Assembly (NCBI RefSeq): GCF_017876795.1
Contig: NZ_JAGIOR010000001.1
Location: 4,366,501 to 4,430,500, forward strand
Length of the DNA: 64,000 nt
DNA from: Rhizobium leguminosarum
GTDB lineage: Bacteria; Pseudomonadota; Alphaproteobacteria; Rhizobiales; Rhizobiaceae
Direction: 5' to 3'
Within the stretch, counting starts at the first letter, position 1. Every line of letters begins with the position of its first letter. The notes under the pieces were generated by a model, which did no database searches, was not told where the DNA came from, and saw only the letters and a program-made list of their open reading frames with translations. Positions 26,945 through 35,264 of the stretch are shown piece by piece. Made by a program: the position numbers and the translations under genes.

Positions 26945-28277
26945 CATAGGCGCTAACTTAGTCTTGACGGTGATGATCGCGGGTGATTCACCTTGGTCAT
27001 GAGCGATTCGTTACAAGCAGTGGATTGGGACGACCTAGTGGAACGGCTAGGCTCGGCGGAAGAGCTGGAGGCGAGCGCACGCGAGGCCGGGGCGCTGCTT
27101 CGCAAACGGCAGGTGGGCGGCGCGGCCGACCTGCTGCGATTGTGTTTCGCCTATGTGCTTGGTGGTTTTTCGCTTCGAACCTTGGCGGCCTGGGCCGATC
27201 AGCGGGGGCTCGCGTCGATGTCCGACGTGGCTATGCTTAAGCGTCTGAAGGCCAGCGCCGATTGGGTGGGCTATCTGGTTTCGGAGTTGCTTGCCGAGCG
27301 CTGCCCCGAAGCCTTCGCCGGTATGCGTAGTGACCTGCGGCTGATGGCGGTTGACGCCACGGTCGTTGCACCGCCTGGGCCTAAGCGGGCCTACTGGATG
27401 GTGCATACGGTGTTCGACCTTTCACGGCTGAAGCTCTGTTCGGTTGAAGTCACCGATCGTCGTGAAGCCGAACGGCTGTCGCGCGGCGTCAAGGCCGGCG
27501 AGCTTCGGATCGCCGACCGTGCCCATGCCAAGGCGACCGATCTGGCTACAGTGGTCAAGGCTGGGGCTGATTTTCTGGTCCGCGCCCCTTCCAGCTATCC
27601 GCGCTTGCTGGATGGCGACGGCCACCTGCTGGATCGCTTGGCGCTCTGCCGCGAAGCGGGCGACAAGGGTGTGCTTGATCGGTCCGTGAGGATCCAGGAC
27701 GGCAAGTCCAAGATCGAGGTGGCGGCACGGGTGGTGATCTTACCTTTACCGCCTGAGGCCGCCGCAAAAGCCAGGCGAGCGGCACGCCGGTTGGCGGCCA
27801 AGGCGCGATACAAGCCTAGCGATGCCGGCATCGAGATGGCCGGCTACCTGGTGCTGCTGACTTCGCTCGCAGCCGACGACTGGCCGCCGGAGCGGCTCGC
27901 CTCGACCTATCGGCTGCGATGGCAGATCGAACTGGCCTTCAAACGCATGAAGTCGTTGATCGGTTTGGAAAGCCTGCGCGCCAAGGACGCTGACCTGGCC
28001 CGCTTGTGGATCAACATCGCCTTGCTCGCCGCGCTGCTGGCCGAAGACGACCTGCCGGCCCTCGATCCCGAGGCGCCGGACTCTCTCCCCCTGGCGGCTT
28101 GAACCGATCCACATTGCCGATCTGGCGTCTTGTTGCCATCGCCATTACCAACATCTCTATCGCCGTCTTGCACGCGACCGTCAGGCCGATCGCCATCGGC
28201 CAGCTGCTTCATCGGCTGCGCGAGCCACCGCGAAGACGACGCGCCATCGCACATCGACAGCTAAGTTAGCGCCTATG
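26945..28277 (+). mobile_element. IS4-family insertion sequence, copy 2
   Basis: This has the same 1333-bp length and 17-bp ends as the copy at 1754, in the opposite direction. The flanks are GGGGCAAGCCC on the left and GGGTCAAGCCC on the right, an 11-bp duplication with one mismatch. It sits at the same point of a REP hairpin as copy 1. Confidence 0.9.
26993..28102 (+). CDS. IS4-family DDE transposase, second copy
   Basis: The 369-residue translation is identical to that of copy 1, with Asp121, Asp175 and the Tyr306/Arg309/Glu313/Lys320 signature intact. The start codon (minor GTG or internal ATG at residue 3) is the same in both. Confidence 0.93.
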   Translation: MVMSDSLQAVDWDDLVERLGSAEELEASAREAGALLRKRQVGGAADLLRLCFAYVLGGFSLRTLAAWADQRGLASMSDVAMLKRLKASADWVGYLVSELLAERCPEAFAGMRSDLRLMAVDATVVAPPGPKRAYWMVHTVFDLSRLKLCSVEVTDRREAERLSRGVKAGELRIADRAHAKATDLATVVKAGADFLVRAPSSYPRLLDGDGHLLDRLALCREAGDKGVLDRSVRIQDGKSKIEVAARVVILPLPPEAAAKARRAARRLAAKARYKPSDAGIEMAGYLVLLTSLAADDWPPERLASTYRLRWQIELAFKRMKSLIGLESLRAKDADLARLWINIALLAALLAEDDLPALDPEAPDSLPLAA

Positions 28278-28770
28278 GGGTCAAGCCCGAGGAGGACGGA
28301 GGGTGGGGTGAACTCCCGGGCAAAAAAGCCATGGCGGACGGAGGAATGGGCCAATCTCGCCTGATGCAACGACAGTCCGCCGCCTAACCCCACTCCGTTC
28401 TCCCCGCTCTTGCATCGCACGTCCCCACTCCGTTTTGCGGGGGTCCGGAGGACGGTTAAGGTGAGAGGCGGCCCTCGGCGCCAACCGGACCGCCTTGCGC
28501 CGACAGCGGACGCAATAGCCAACTGCCGACATTGCCAAGCTCGCGGTCAGCGACAGGCTTTCGGCTCTTATGCTATCTGGTTGTTCCAGAGCGATCAGCG
28601 GAAACCGTCGATTCGAAAGTGGAACGGGATGGGCAAACCGGCGACAAAAGCGTCAAACCGTAGCGTGATCCCGCAGCCCGCACGCGACCTCGTGCTCCCG
28701 AGCATCGCATCGACGTCGCCTGCAAAACGCGGGAGCAGCCCTCTCGCAAAGCTCTTACGGGACAGCGCCG
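28278..28770. other. Intergenic stretch: REP half, then no clear feature
   Basis: Bases 28278-28315 are the second half of the REP unit split by IS copy 2. The rest has short overlapping frames without ribosome sites or known domains, and should hold the promoter of the kinase at 28771. Confidence 0.5.
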
Positions 28771-29754
28771 ATGCTCGACTTTGATCCGCACTATTCGACC
28801 CCGCGAGTTGAGGCGGTCGAACGGTTCATCGATCAGCACTATTCGCTGGCGGGGCCGGTCTCTTGCCGACTGCTGCAACGCGGCCTGAACGACGTCTACC
28901 TTGCCGTTGGGAGCAACGGCGAGCGTTATGTCTTCCGACTTTCCCATCAGCGGGCGCGTGGTCCAGCCGACGTCAGAACCGAAACGGCTTTTCTCACACA
29001 TCTCATGCAATCGGGCGTTCCGGTCGCAGCACCGATCCCAACACGCGATGGCGCCTTGTTCCTGCGGGGATTTGCGCCGGAGGGGGTGCGCGAGGGGGTG
29101 CTCTTCCGGGCGATCGATGGCCGCCAGCCGCAGACGACGGATGCCGGCGATGCAGTCGCCAACGGGAGGACTCTTGCTCGGATGCACAATGCAGCCGAGA
29201 CATTTTCGCCGGAGGGGGCACTCTATCGGCTTGACCTCGAACACCTGCTGCATCGGCCGCTGGCGCGAATACGCGACAGCGGCATTGTCGAAGACGCCGA
29301 CGTCCGCAGCGATCTCGAACACATCGCGGCGCGGACCGCAAAGGCGATCGAAGCCTACGGCAGTCTCACCTGGACCTATTGTCATGGCGATTGTCACGGC
29401 TTCAATTCGCGGATCAACGATGCTGGCGAAGCGGTATTTTTCGACTTTGACGACGGCGGTCCAGGATATCTCGCCTACGACCTGTCGGTCTTTCTATGGG
29501 CGCAAGTCTCCTTCGGCCGGAGCTCAACCGCCATGTGGGACGCCTTCATCGACGGCTACCGCGCCGTCCGGCCGATCACCCCGGACGATTTTGAGGCCGC
29601 CCTCCGCTTCGTGATCGTCCGCCATTTCTGGCTGATGGGCGAATATGCCAGCCGGGCTCAGGAATGGGGCAGCGAGACCGTCGGCTGGATCGCGCGGGAG
29701 GCGGATTTTCTGAAGACATGGGAGACGGAGCGGTTTGTCGATCGTCTGTTCTGA
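28771..29754 (+). CDS. APH-fold kinase, homoserine kinase/SrkA-like
   Basis: This 327-residue protein has an N-lobe with RLLQRGLNDVYLAVGSNGER, the catalytic loop TYCHGDCHGFNSRI and the metal-binding FFDFDDGG. Length and spacing fit the group containing homoserine kinase ThrB and the stress kinase SrkA/RdoA. The substrate may be a metabolite or a protein. It stands alone downstream of IS copy 2 and upstream of a REP unit. Confidence 0.8.
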   Translation: MLDFDPHYSTPRVEAVERFIDQHYSLAGPVSCRLLQRGLNDVYLAVGSNGERYVFRLSHQRARGPADVRTETAFLTHLMQSGVPVAAPIPTRDGALFLRGFAPEGVREGVLFRAIDGRQPQTTDAGDAVANGRTLARMHNAAETFSPEGALYRLDLEHLLHRPLARIRDSGIVEDADVRSDLEHIAARTAKAIEAYGSLTWTYCHGDCHGFNSRINDAGEAVFFDFDDGGPGYLAYDLSVFLWAQVSFGRSSTAMWDAFIDGYRAVRPITPDDFEAALRFVIVRHFWLMGEYASRAQEWGSETVGWIAREADFLKTWETERFVDRLF

Positions 29755-29907
29755 TTTCGGTTCTGGTCAGGAGGTCTACAACGCAAGGGGGCTGCACGGC
29801 ACGCCTTTTCATTGTCGCCCACTAGCTTGTTTTGTTTCCATCCCTCGCCCCCAGCAACGCAATCAATCCCGCGGCATCCGGCGCAAGTGTTGCGCAAAAC
29901 GCCCCCC

Positions 29908-30011
29908 AACTTCCGTCATCCCAGGCCTTGAGCCTGGGATCCATGCCGCAGCTGACGGAGGCCGGCGTGGATCCTCGGGTCAAGCCCGAGGAGGACGGAG
30001 GGTGGGGTGAG
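29908..30011. repeat. Complete, uninterrupted REP unit
   Basis: Both hairpins are intact: ATCCCAGGC-cttga-GCCTGGGAT, then CCTCGGG-tcaa-GCCCGAGG, followed by AGGACGGAGGGTGGGG. It shows the target as it was before IS insertion at the other two sites. Confidence 0.85.
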
Positions 30012-30122
30012 CGCTGTGCCGACACAGCGATGGTGGACGAAGGAAGAGCGGCTTTCGCTTCGGTCAGCAATCATTGTCATGCCGCCAATCCGCCGCCTAA
30101 CCACATGCCTGACCTCGCCCAA

Positions 30123-30716
30123 TCACCCACCCCTCGCCCCGCGCAACGCAATCAACCCTCGCCGTAGCCACAGCAATTGCTGCGGCGGCATCTGGCGCAG
30201 ATGTTCGTAGTCCATCACCGTGACGTTATAGACCGTGCTCCTGACCTGCGGGCCGTCCTGGCAGCGCAGCAGGATGCCCTGGAGGGCCATCATGCGGTTG
30301 CTGGCTTTGCGGGCGCGGTCGGCGAGGCTTTCGGTGACTTCGCCTTCGTGGCCTTTGACGGTGAAGAGCGATTGGGCGCGCGGGCTCGGGGCCGGGATGC
30401 CGGTGGTCTTGTGGTAGCGGGCCATGGCCTCGGCATAGTCGTCGCCGGCCTGGCGCTGCTCTGAAGTGATCAGGCCGTCGAGGAACATGCGGCCGAGGGT
30501 ATAACCGGCAAACGGGCTTTTGACCGTCTCGTCATCAACCGTCCTGCCGAAGCCGTGGATGCGGCGGCGGGCTGATATGGCGACGCTGATATTGTCCTTC
30601 TCGGTCTCGAACGGCTTGATCTTGCCGCAGGGAAAACGCTCGACATTTTCCTTGCGCGGCCGGCCGGCGCCCTTGTTTGCCCGTTGTGTCCTGGCCTTGG
30701 CTGCTTTGCCACCCAT
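30123..30716 (-). CDS. Prophage-associated protein of unknown function
   Basis: This 197-residue basic protein starts MGGKAAKARTQRANKGAGRP and has AISARRRIHGFGRTVDDE and a mixed C-terminal half. I recognise no domain, but similar proteins occur next to LuxR- and GcrA-like HTH proteins in rhizobial prophages. The ATG at 30716 is chosen because the longer frame to 30941 overlaps the LuxR-type gene. It is the last gene of the minus-strand early-type operon. Confidence 0.55.
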   Translation of the reverse strand: MGGKAAKARTQRANKGAGRPRKENVERFPCGKIKPFETEKDNISVAISARRRIHGFGRTVDDETVKSPFAGYTLGRMFLDGLITSEQRQAGDDYAEAMARYHKTTGIPAPSPRAQSLFTVKGHEGEVTESLADRARKASNRMMALQGILLRCQDGPQVRSTVYNVTVMDYEHLRQMPPQQLLWLRRGLIALRGARGG

Positions 30717-30730
30717 GCTGATTGTCCTTC

Positions 30731-30928
30731 CTATCGAATGATGCCGTTGCGCAGTGCGGCGGCGACCAGTGCGGTATCCTTGAAGACGCCGAGTCTCATC
30801 TTGGCGTTGGCGATGTGCGTGTTCACGGTGACGGGAGAGATGCCGAGAATGCTGCCGATCTCGGCGGCGGTCTTTCCCGCCGCCATCCAGCCGATGATTT
30901 CGGTCTCGCGCGGGGTGACCTTGCTCAT
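30731..30928 (-). CDS. Stand-alone LuxR-type helix-turn-helix protein
   Basis: All 65 residues are a LuxR/GerE DNA-binding domain: PRETEIIGWMAAGKTAAEIG and SPVTVNTHIANAKMRLGV. No receiver or autoinducer domain is attached. It overlaps the GcrA-like gene by ATGA. A role as small prophage regulator is inferred. Confidence 0.8.
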   Translation of the reverse strand: MSKVTPRETEIIGWMAAGKTAAEIGSILGISPVTVNTHIANAKMRLGVFKDTALVAAALRNGIIR

Positions 30929-31224
30929 GGCGCCGGCCCATCGATGAACGGCACGCGCGGCATCGTCACCTCGGCGCCTGAGAACGTCACCCGCCGGACG
31001 CGGTCGGGGTGGCGGATCGGCGCCACCGGTGCGGGATCGGCCTCCGGCGGTTTCTGCCTTGCGTCCTGCCTGGCGGGGAACCTGTCGCGGTTGCGGTGCG
31101 CCATGTTGATGACGGTGTTCTTCTTCGAGCCGAACAGCTCGGCGATCGCTCTTGCCGAGCGCCCTTCGTTCCAAAGCTGCGCTGCCTTGACGATCCTGTC
31201 TTCCGTCCAGAATAGCTCTCTCAC
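30925..31224 (-). CDS. GcrA-like helix-turn-helix protein
   Basis: The 99-residue protein opens with FWTEDRIVKAAQLWNEGRSA and AELFGSKKNTVINMAHRNRD, matching the N-terminal DNA-binding part of the GcrA cell-cycle regulator (WT..R...L..LW..G.SA..IA). The sigma70-binding C terminus of GcrA is not evident. It overlaps both neighbours by 4 bases. Confidence 0.7.
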   Translation of the reverse strand: MRELFWTEDRIVKAAQLWNEGRSARAIAELFGSKKNTVINMAHRNRDRFPARQDARQKPPEADPAPVAPIRHPDRVRRVTFSGAEVTMPRVPFIDGPAP

Positions 31225-31949
31225 CCTGCTGCCTCCTGTGCGTCGCGTGCGGCCCTTGCGATAATCGGGTTGTCGGGAAACATCCTGGCCAGCTCCCGCT
31301 TGGCACTGCGGCTGCCATTGGCCGCAGCGCTAAGCAGCTGCATCTTGTAGGCGGCGACTTTCGGCTTCTGCGTCTCGGGTTCCGGCTCGAGGCGCGGGCG
31401 GCTTTGGGCTGCCATCACCGCCTGCTGATTTCGGCACTCCTCGGCAAAACTGGCGCTGCTCGGGGCAAAGGCGCGGTTATGATCCCTCACCTTTCCGGAG
31501 ATGAAGCCTCTGGCGGCCCGCCAGACCGCCTCGGCCGAAATGCCGTCGATGGCGACGAGATAGGCGCGGATCTGCATGTCGGGATCAGTGCCGGCGGATG
31601 CGGGAAACCCGAAAGCATCCCCGCTATGATTTTCACCGGAGAGGAAATCTCTTGCGGCATCGACTGTCGTCCTTCTCGCACTGCTGTTGATCGACCCGGC
31701 TTCCCTCGCCTTCTCCTTGAGGTACCAGTCGCATTTGATCGCCTGCCAGCCGCGGAAGATCTGCATCTCGGCGGCGCCGGCCGGATCGCCGGTCAGCAGA
31801 TATTCCCTGGCCTGCATCCGGGCGGCATAGGCCGTCAGCGGTTTCCGCAGCGTGCGCTTGCGATGCTCGATGACGGCTGCCGCCAGCTCCTCCCCCAGCA
31901 CCGGGCTGAGGATGTCCATGATGTCCTTGCTCATAATTTCCTTCGCCAT
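31221..31949 (-). CDS. Prophage-region protein, unknown function
   Basis: This 242-residue protein is helical and charged, with segments AYAARMQAREYLLTGDPAGA and WRAARGFISGKVRDHNRAFA. The ISAEAVWRAARGFISGKV pattern resembles replication-linked phage proteins, but I cannot name a family. AGGAA precedes the ATG. It is translationally coupled to the GcrA-like gene. Confidence 0.5.
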   Translation of the reverse strand: MAKEIMSKDIMDILSPVLGEELAAAVIEHRKRTLRKPLTAYAARMQAREYLLTGDPAGAAEMQIFRGWQAIKCDWYLKEKAREAGSINSSARRTTVDAARDFLSGENHSGDAFGFPASAGTDPDMQIRAYLVAIDGISAEAVWRAARGFISGKVRDHNRAFAPSSASFAEECRNQQAVMAAQSRPRLEPEPETQKPKVAAYKMQLLSAAANGSRSAKRELARMFPDNPIIARAARDAQEAAG

Positions 31950-32012
31950 CGGGTTTCCTTCGCCATCTCGTTCCTTTCTCCCGCCGATCGGGCCACGGCC
32001 CGGCCGCAGCCC

Positions 32013-32243
32013 TCAGACCCGCAGCCGCCGTTGCCCGCCGGCAAAATTGACCGGCGTGCCTGGCTTGATGCGGTGGGGAAACCGGCGGATCTCCGCGCCG
32101 GCATGATCCAGCCCCACGGTGTCGCCCTTCTCGGCGCTTCGAAGCCGGTGGATCTCGATCTCGACCGAAGGCACCGACGCCCCGAGGATGGCTGCGATTT
32201 CGATATAGTCCCTGCCGGTGCGGAAGAGCTCGAGCGCGTTCAT
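32013..32243 (-). CDS. Small helix-turn-helix protein
   Basis: This 76-residue protein starts MNALELFRTGRDYIEIAAIL and continues GASVPSVEIEIHRLRS, which fits a helix-turn-helix similar to sigma-4/GcrA types. The tail is basic. It lies in the leftward prophage operon. Confidence 0.55.
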   Translation of the reverse strand: MNALELFRTGRDYIEIAAILGASVPSVEIEIHRLRSAEKGDTVGLDHAGAEIRRFPHRIKPGTPVNFAGGQRRLRV

Positions 32244-32451
32244 GCCAGTGATCCTTGTTGTCCATTTCGAGCGCAGCGCGCCGTTGCCGCCGAAGCGGGT
32301 GCTGCCCAGGTGCTTGATTGCAAATTCATCGACGACGACCGGAGCGCCAGCTCTGTTGCGGGAGCAAAGGCTCCGTCGCCCGCCGGCCATCGCCCGGGGA
32401 AAAGATGCCGGCGTCGCCGAGGGAGGCGACGACGCCAGCCACCGACAGCTG

Positions 32452-32667
32452 TCAGGGAGGGGTGAGGCTGTCGGGATTGGTGATCGGAAACGCGCCGGGA
32501 TCAGCGATCATGTCTTTCGGGCTCGTTTGCCGGGCGCAATTTTCGCAGTGGCGCTCGATCACCTCGGCGATCGACAGCGCCTTGCCGCAGTTCGGGCAGC
32601 CGCTGTAGCCGGCGCTGCGGCGCTTGATTGCCAGGGTAGAGGTGTTGATGGTCTCGCTGTTTGTCAT
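32452..32667 (-). CDS. Small zinc-ribbon protein
   Basis: The 71-residue product has two CxxC knuckles (GCPNCGK and HCENCAR) 17 residues apart, enough for a zinc ribbon. ATGs at 32673 and 32667 are both possible. The start abuts the strongest repressor operator (32674-32694), so this leftward transcript is probably the prophage operon shut off by the S24 repressor. Confidence 0.65.
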   Translation of the reverse strand: MTNSETINTSTLAIKRRSAGYSGCPNCGKALSIAEVIERHCENCARQTSPKDMIADPGAFPITNPDSLTPP

Positions 32668-32673
32668 GTGCAT

Positions 32674-32694
32674 TAGGGTATATTTACTACCCTA
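32674..32694. promoter_or_regulatory. Repressor operator 1 (perfect)
   Basis: TAGGGTA, a 7-base spacer, then TACCCTA: perfect 7-bp inverted arms directly before the zinc-ribbon gene and 57 bases before the repressor start. It lies in the divergent control region typical of lambdoid switches. Confidence 0.75.
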
Positions 32695-32708
32695 TATGTC
32701 AAGCATAA

Positions 32709-32729
32709 TAGGGCATGACATATACCCTG
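32709..32729. promoter_or_regulatory. Repressor operator 2 (imperfect)
   Basis: TAGGGCA, 7 bases, TACCCTG keeps the spacing of operator 1 with 5 of 7 arm positions paired. A further half-site TGGGGTA follows at 32733-32739, near the repressor's own start. Confidence 0.65.
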
Positions 32730-32750
32730 AATTGGGGTATTTTTTATATC

Positions 32751-33398
32751 ATGTTGAAAGATCAGGAACAATTTGAACGCGAAGAACGCGCAAAGCGGCT
32801 GGTCATGGCCAGGAAAAACGCGGGCTTTGCCGGGCCGAAAGCGATCGTCGATCGGTTCGGCTGGAATGCGAATGTCTACAAGGCGCATGAGTCCGGCCGC
32901 AACGGCTTCGGCATTGCCGATGCGAAGAAATATGCCCGGGCGTTCAAGGTCAATCTCAACTGGCTGCAGTTCGGAACCGGCAACGCGCTCGATCCGGATG
33001 AGCTGCCGGTCTCCGTCGCCGACGTACCGAAGATCTCCTGGGTCAGCGCCGGACAGCTGAGCGAGCAGGCGCCGATCACCGACTTTTCGGAATTCCCGAC
33101 TGTGGCCGCGCTCGATCTTCCCGATGGCGAATGGATCGCGCTCGAGGTCGAAGGCAATTCGATGAACAAGATCTCGCCGCCGGGCTCGATCATCTTCGTC
33201 AATCTTCGCGACAAGCGCCTGGCGCCGAACGCGCTCTATGTCGTCGCCGACGAAACGGGCGCTGCTACCTACAAGCGCTATCGCCCGAACGACGACCCGC
33301 CCTTCCAGCCCGCCTCCTATGAGGACGTACCGCCGCCGGAGTTCCACGGCGCCGTCACCATCGTCGGCCGCGTCCGCCGATCGATCATCGAGATGTAG
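32751..33398 (+). CDS. Phage CI-type repressor with S24 self-cleaving domain
   Basis: This 215-residue protein has an XRE-like DNA-binding domain (about 10-75, KRLVMARKNAGFAGPKAIVD) and an S24/LexA peptidase domain. The latter has the Ala-Gly cleavage site in SWVSAGQL, catalytic Ser in EGNSMNKI and Lys in TYKRYR. It should keep the prophage silent until RecA-stimulated self-cleavage. It is divergent from the zinc-ribbon operon, with operators between them. Confidence 0.88.
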   Translation: MLKDQEQFEREERAKRLVMARKNAGFAGPKAIVDRFGWNANVYKAHESGRNGFGIADAKKYARAFKVNLNWLQFGTGNALDPDELPVSVADVPKISWVSAGQLSEQAPITDFSEFPTVAALDLPDGEWIALEVEGNSMNKISPPGSIIFVNLRDKRLAPNALYVVADETGAATYKRYRPNDDPPFQPASYEDVPPPEFHGAVTIVGRVRRSIIEM

Positions 33399-33454
33399 TG
33401 ATCGATGCTCGGCAGCAATACTGCAAGCAAGCCATATTCATCAAGGAAACCAGG

Positions 33455-33559
33455 ATGATCCGCCCTTCCTGGCGCGCCGGCAGAATCTGGTTCTATATCG
33501 TCACCCCAGCAGTGTTTCTACTGGCCTTCAGCGCCGCCCGCGAGATGTACGGCCTGTAG
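33455..33559 (+). CDS. 34-residue membrane protein
   Basis: The frame reads MIRPSWRAGRIWFYIVTPAV and ends AAREMYGL. It has a basic start, one hydrophobic helix and a short tail, with AGGAAACCAGG just before the ATG. It follows the repressor gene by 56 bases. Real small-protein character is likely; function unknown. Confidence 0.5.
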   Translation: MIRPSWRAGRIWFYIVTPAVFLLAFSAAREMYGL

Positions 33560-34132
33560 GATTTTGTGCTGAAGCTCCCCTGATCCGGCAGCCAGGATCA
33601 TCAGGGATATCGGGACGCTCCCTTCTCTGAAGCCACAAATTGTAGAGACTCCGGACGCCGTCCGCGCACCACCCGCGTCACCGCCGGGATGGAACGAATG
33701 GCTGCAGGGACCATGTCCCTCGATAGCCTCTCCCGATCATAGATTCGGTGATCCCAAAACCCGTCTCGATCACCGCGGTTCCGATCTCGTTGCGCCTGCC
33801 GTTTTTCTCTATCAGATTCCAAGATAGCCTTGTTTCTATCTCTCTATCTTAGCTCCTGAAGGCTGGTGAGGGAGGGTTCCGGCCAAAGCTTCCCCCTACC
33901 CCATGAGCAAAGCCCATGAAGCTGGGAGAGCATTGGCCAAGTCCTGAAGGCCGGAGCCGGGATGGGACACGTGCCAGAGGGGCCATTCGCTTCGCCCTCG
34001 TCCTGATTTTCTGACAGCGCACTTAAGGACTTTCGCTTCCCGCGCCGTTGGGCTTCGTCAGCTCGGGAGTTGCACCCGGTCGCCCAATCACTGGCGAGAG
34101 ACATACGCCTATGATTCGTACCTCGTCAATCG
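33560..34132. other. Non-coding stretch in the prophage region
   Basis: No credible gene. AAGATAG (33821-33827) and CTATCTT (33844-33850) form a weak hairpin, and TCCTGAAGG occurs twice (33854 and 33942 areas). It may be decayed phage DNA. Confidence 0.4.
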
Positions 34133-34153
34133 TAAGGTATTTTTTATACCTTT
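34133..34153. promoter_or_regulatory. Repressor operator 3
   Basis: TAAGGTA, 7 bases, TACCTTT has the same 7-7-7 layout as the operators at the repressor promoter, with 6 of 7 arm positions paired. It lies upstream of a TTGACG box (34159-34164). Confidence 0.65.
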
Positions 34154-34166
34154 CACCGTTGACGCA

Positions 34167-34187
34167 ATGGGTATGATATATACCTTT
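34167..34187. promoter_or_regulatory. Repressor operator 4 over a promoter
   Basis: ATGGGTA, 7 bases, TACCTTT lies just after TTGACG (34159-34164) and would overlap the -10 region of the promoter for the gene at 34227. Confidence 0.6.
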
Positions 34188-34226
34188 ATCCCACAAGCCG
34201 ATCAGCGGCGCGTGAGAGGACAGGCG

Positions 34227-34490
34227 ATGCAGCACATCCGCAATATCGAGACCGAGGAGAGCAAACGCGACGCCCGCTGGAATGGCGCCCGGGGGATCGG
34301 CGACTGCAGCGCCTATATGGCGATCGAGGCCCAGCGCATGGGCGCCCTCGGCTTTGCCTTCCTGCGCCGTCCCGAACATTCGATCCGCGGCCCGTCCTGG
34401 CTGCGCGGCGCTGCGGCCTCCGTCGAGGAGCATTACCGCTATGCCCGCGAGATCATGGGCATGACCGATCACGATCAGCTTTACGCCTGA
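34227..34490 (+). CDS. Small prophage protein, unknown function
   Basis: The 87-residue product (MQHIRNIETEESKRDARWNG, later GALGFAFLRRPEHSIRG) has no recognised domain. The ATG at 34227 is preferred to 34167, since the latter falls inside operator 4. It is the first gene of a rightward unit that the repressor probably controls. Confidence 0.55.
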   Translation: MQHIRNIETEESKRDARWNGARGIGDCSAYMAIEAQRMGALGFAFLRRPEHSIRGPSWLRGAAASVEEHYRYAREIMGMTDHDQLYA

Positions 34491-34502
34491 GGGGAAACGG
34501 AG

Positions 34503-34730
34503 ATGTTTGCCGATTGCATCATCAAGGCCTTTTCCGGCTGCGCCTGCCCGCCCGGTGAATGCGCGGAAAAGCCCCGCATCCCGGCACCGGTCACCTTCAT
34601 CTCCTGGCGCAAGCAGGCCATCACCTGCCTCACCTTCGGCTTCCTCGCCGCCATCGTCACGGCCGCCTGGATGGAGACGCAGTTCAAGAACCAGGATCGC
34701 GCCGATCAGGAGCGGGTATCATGGAAGTGA
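34503..34730 (+). CDS. Small membrane protein
   Basis: This 75-residue protein has an N-terminal cysteine-rich part (CIIKAFSGCACPPGEC) and one transmembrane helix (ITCLTFGFLAAIVTAAW). GGGGAAACGGAG precedes the ATG, 12 bases after the previous stop. An accessory lysis or envelope role is possible but unproven. Confidence 0.55.
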   Translation: MFADCIIKAFSGCACPPGECAEKPRIPAPVTFISWRKQAITCLTFGFLAAIVTAAWMETQFKNQDRADQERVSWK

Positions 34731-34756
34731 GCCCGGGCTTTGCCCAGCATCAGCGA

Positions 34757-34996
34757 TCACGAGCTATACTTGATATCGCTCGCCTTGGCCGCGGTGATGA
34801 AGGCCCGCCGCACCTGCTCGGGCTCGGCGGCATCGTTGAAGACGTCAAGCACAAGCCGCTCGGCCACCTTGGCCGCCGGCGTCTGGTCGGGCCAGTCATT
34901 CAGCAAAGTGTTGCCGGCCTGAACGACATTATAGACCGTCCTCACCTTGCCATTGATGGTGATCTTCACCGGTTTGAAGCTTCGTCGCTTGCTCAT
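34757..34996 (-). CDS. DUF982 family protein
   Basis: This 79-residue protein follows the DUF982 pattern: short beta-strand start (VKITINGKVRTVYNVVQAGN), LLNDWP in the middle, a helix (AAKVAERLVLDVFND) and the end VRRAFITAAKAS. The family is almost limited to Rhizobiales and has no known function. It faces the small membrane-protein genes and may be a later insertion into the prophage. Confidence 0.85.
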   Translation of the reverse strand: MSKRRSFKPVKITINGKVRTVYNVVQAGNTLLNDWPDQTPAAKVAERLVLDVFNDAAEPEQVRRAFITAAKASDIKYSS

Positions 34997-35264
34997 GATG
35001 CAGCCCCTCACGCTGGATACGCGACTCAACGAATCAGTTGGGGACTCGTTCCGGTTGATTCGAAAACCGGTGAATCAAACTGATTCGGGCAACGCCAATG
35101 CACTGCGTTGCTGTTCAACCGTGTCGTTATGACTTTCCTGCAGAAGAATTATAACCGGAGAGAAGAGCGAGCTGGTGAAGGCCTTCCGCGGCAAGGGAGC
35201 GATCTAAACCCTACCTTCCAAAAGAGATCGTGATATGCTCGGAGTCCAATTTGGAGAAACAACT

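Noticed and set aside
33601-33822. A 73-codon minus-strand frame in the prophage gap
   Set aside because: Arg/Asp-rich sequence typical of shadow frames and no ribosome site.
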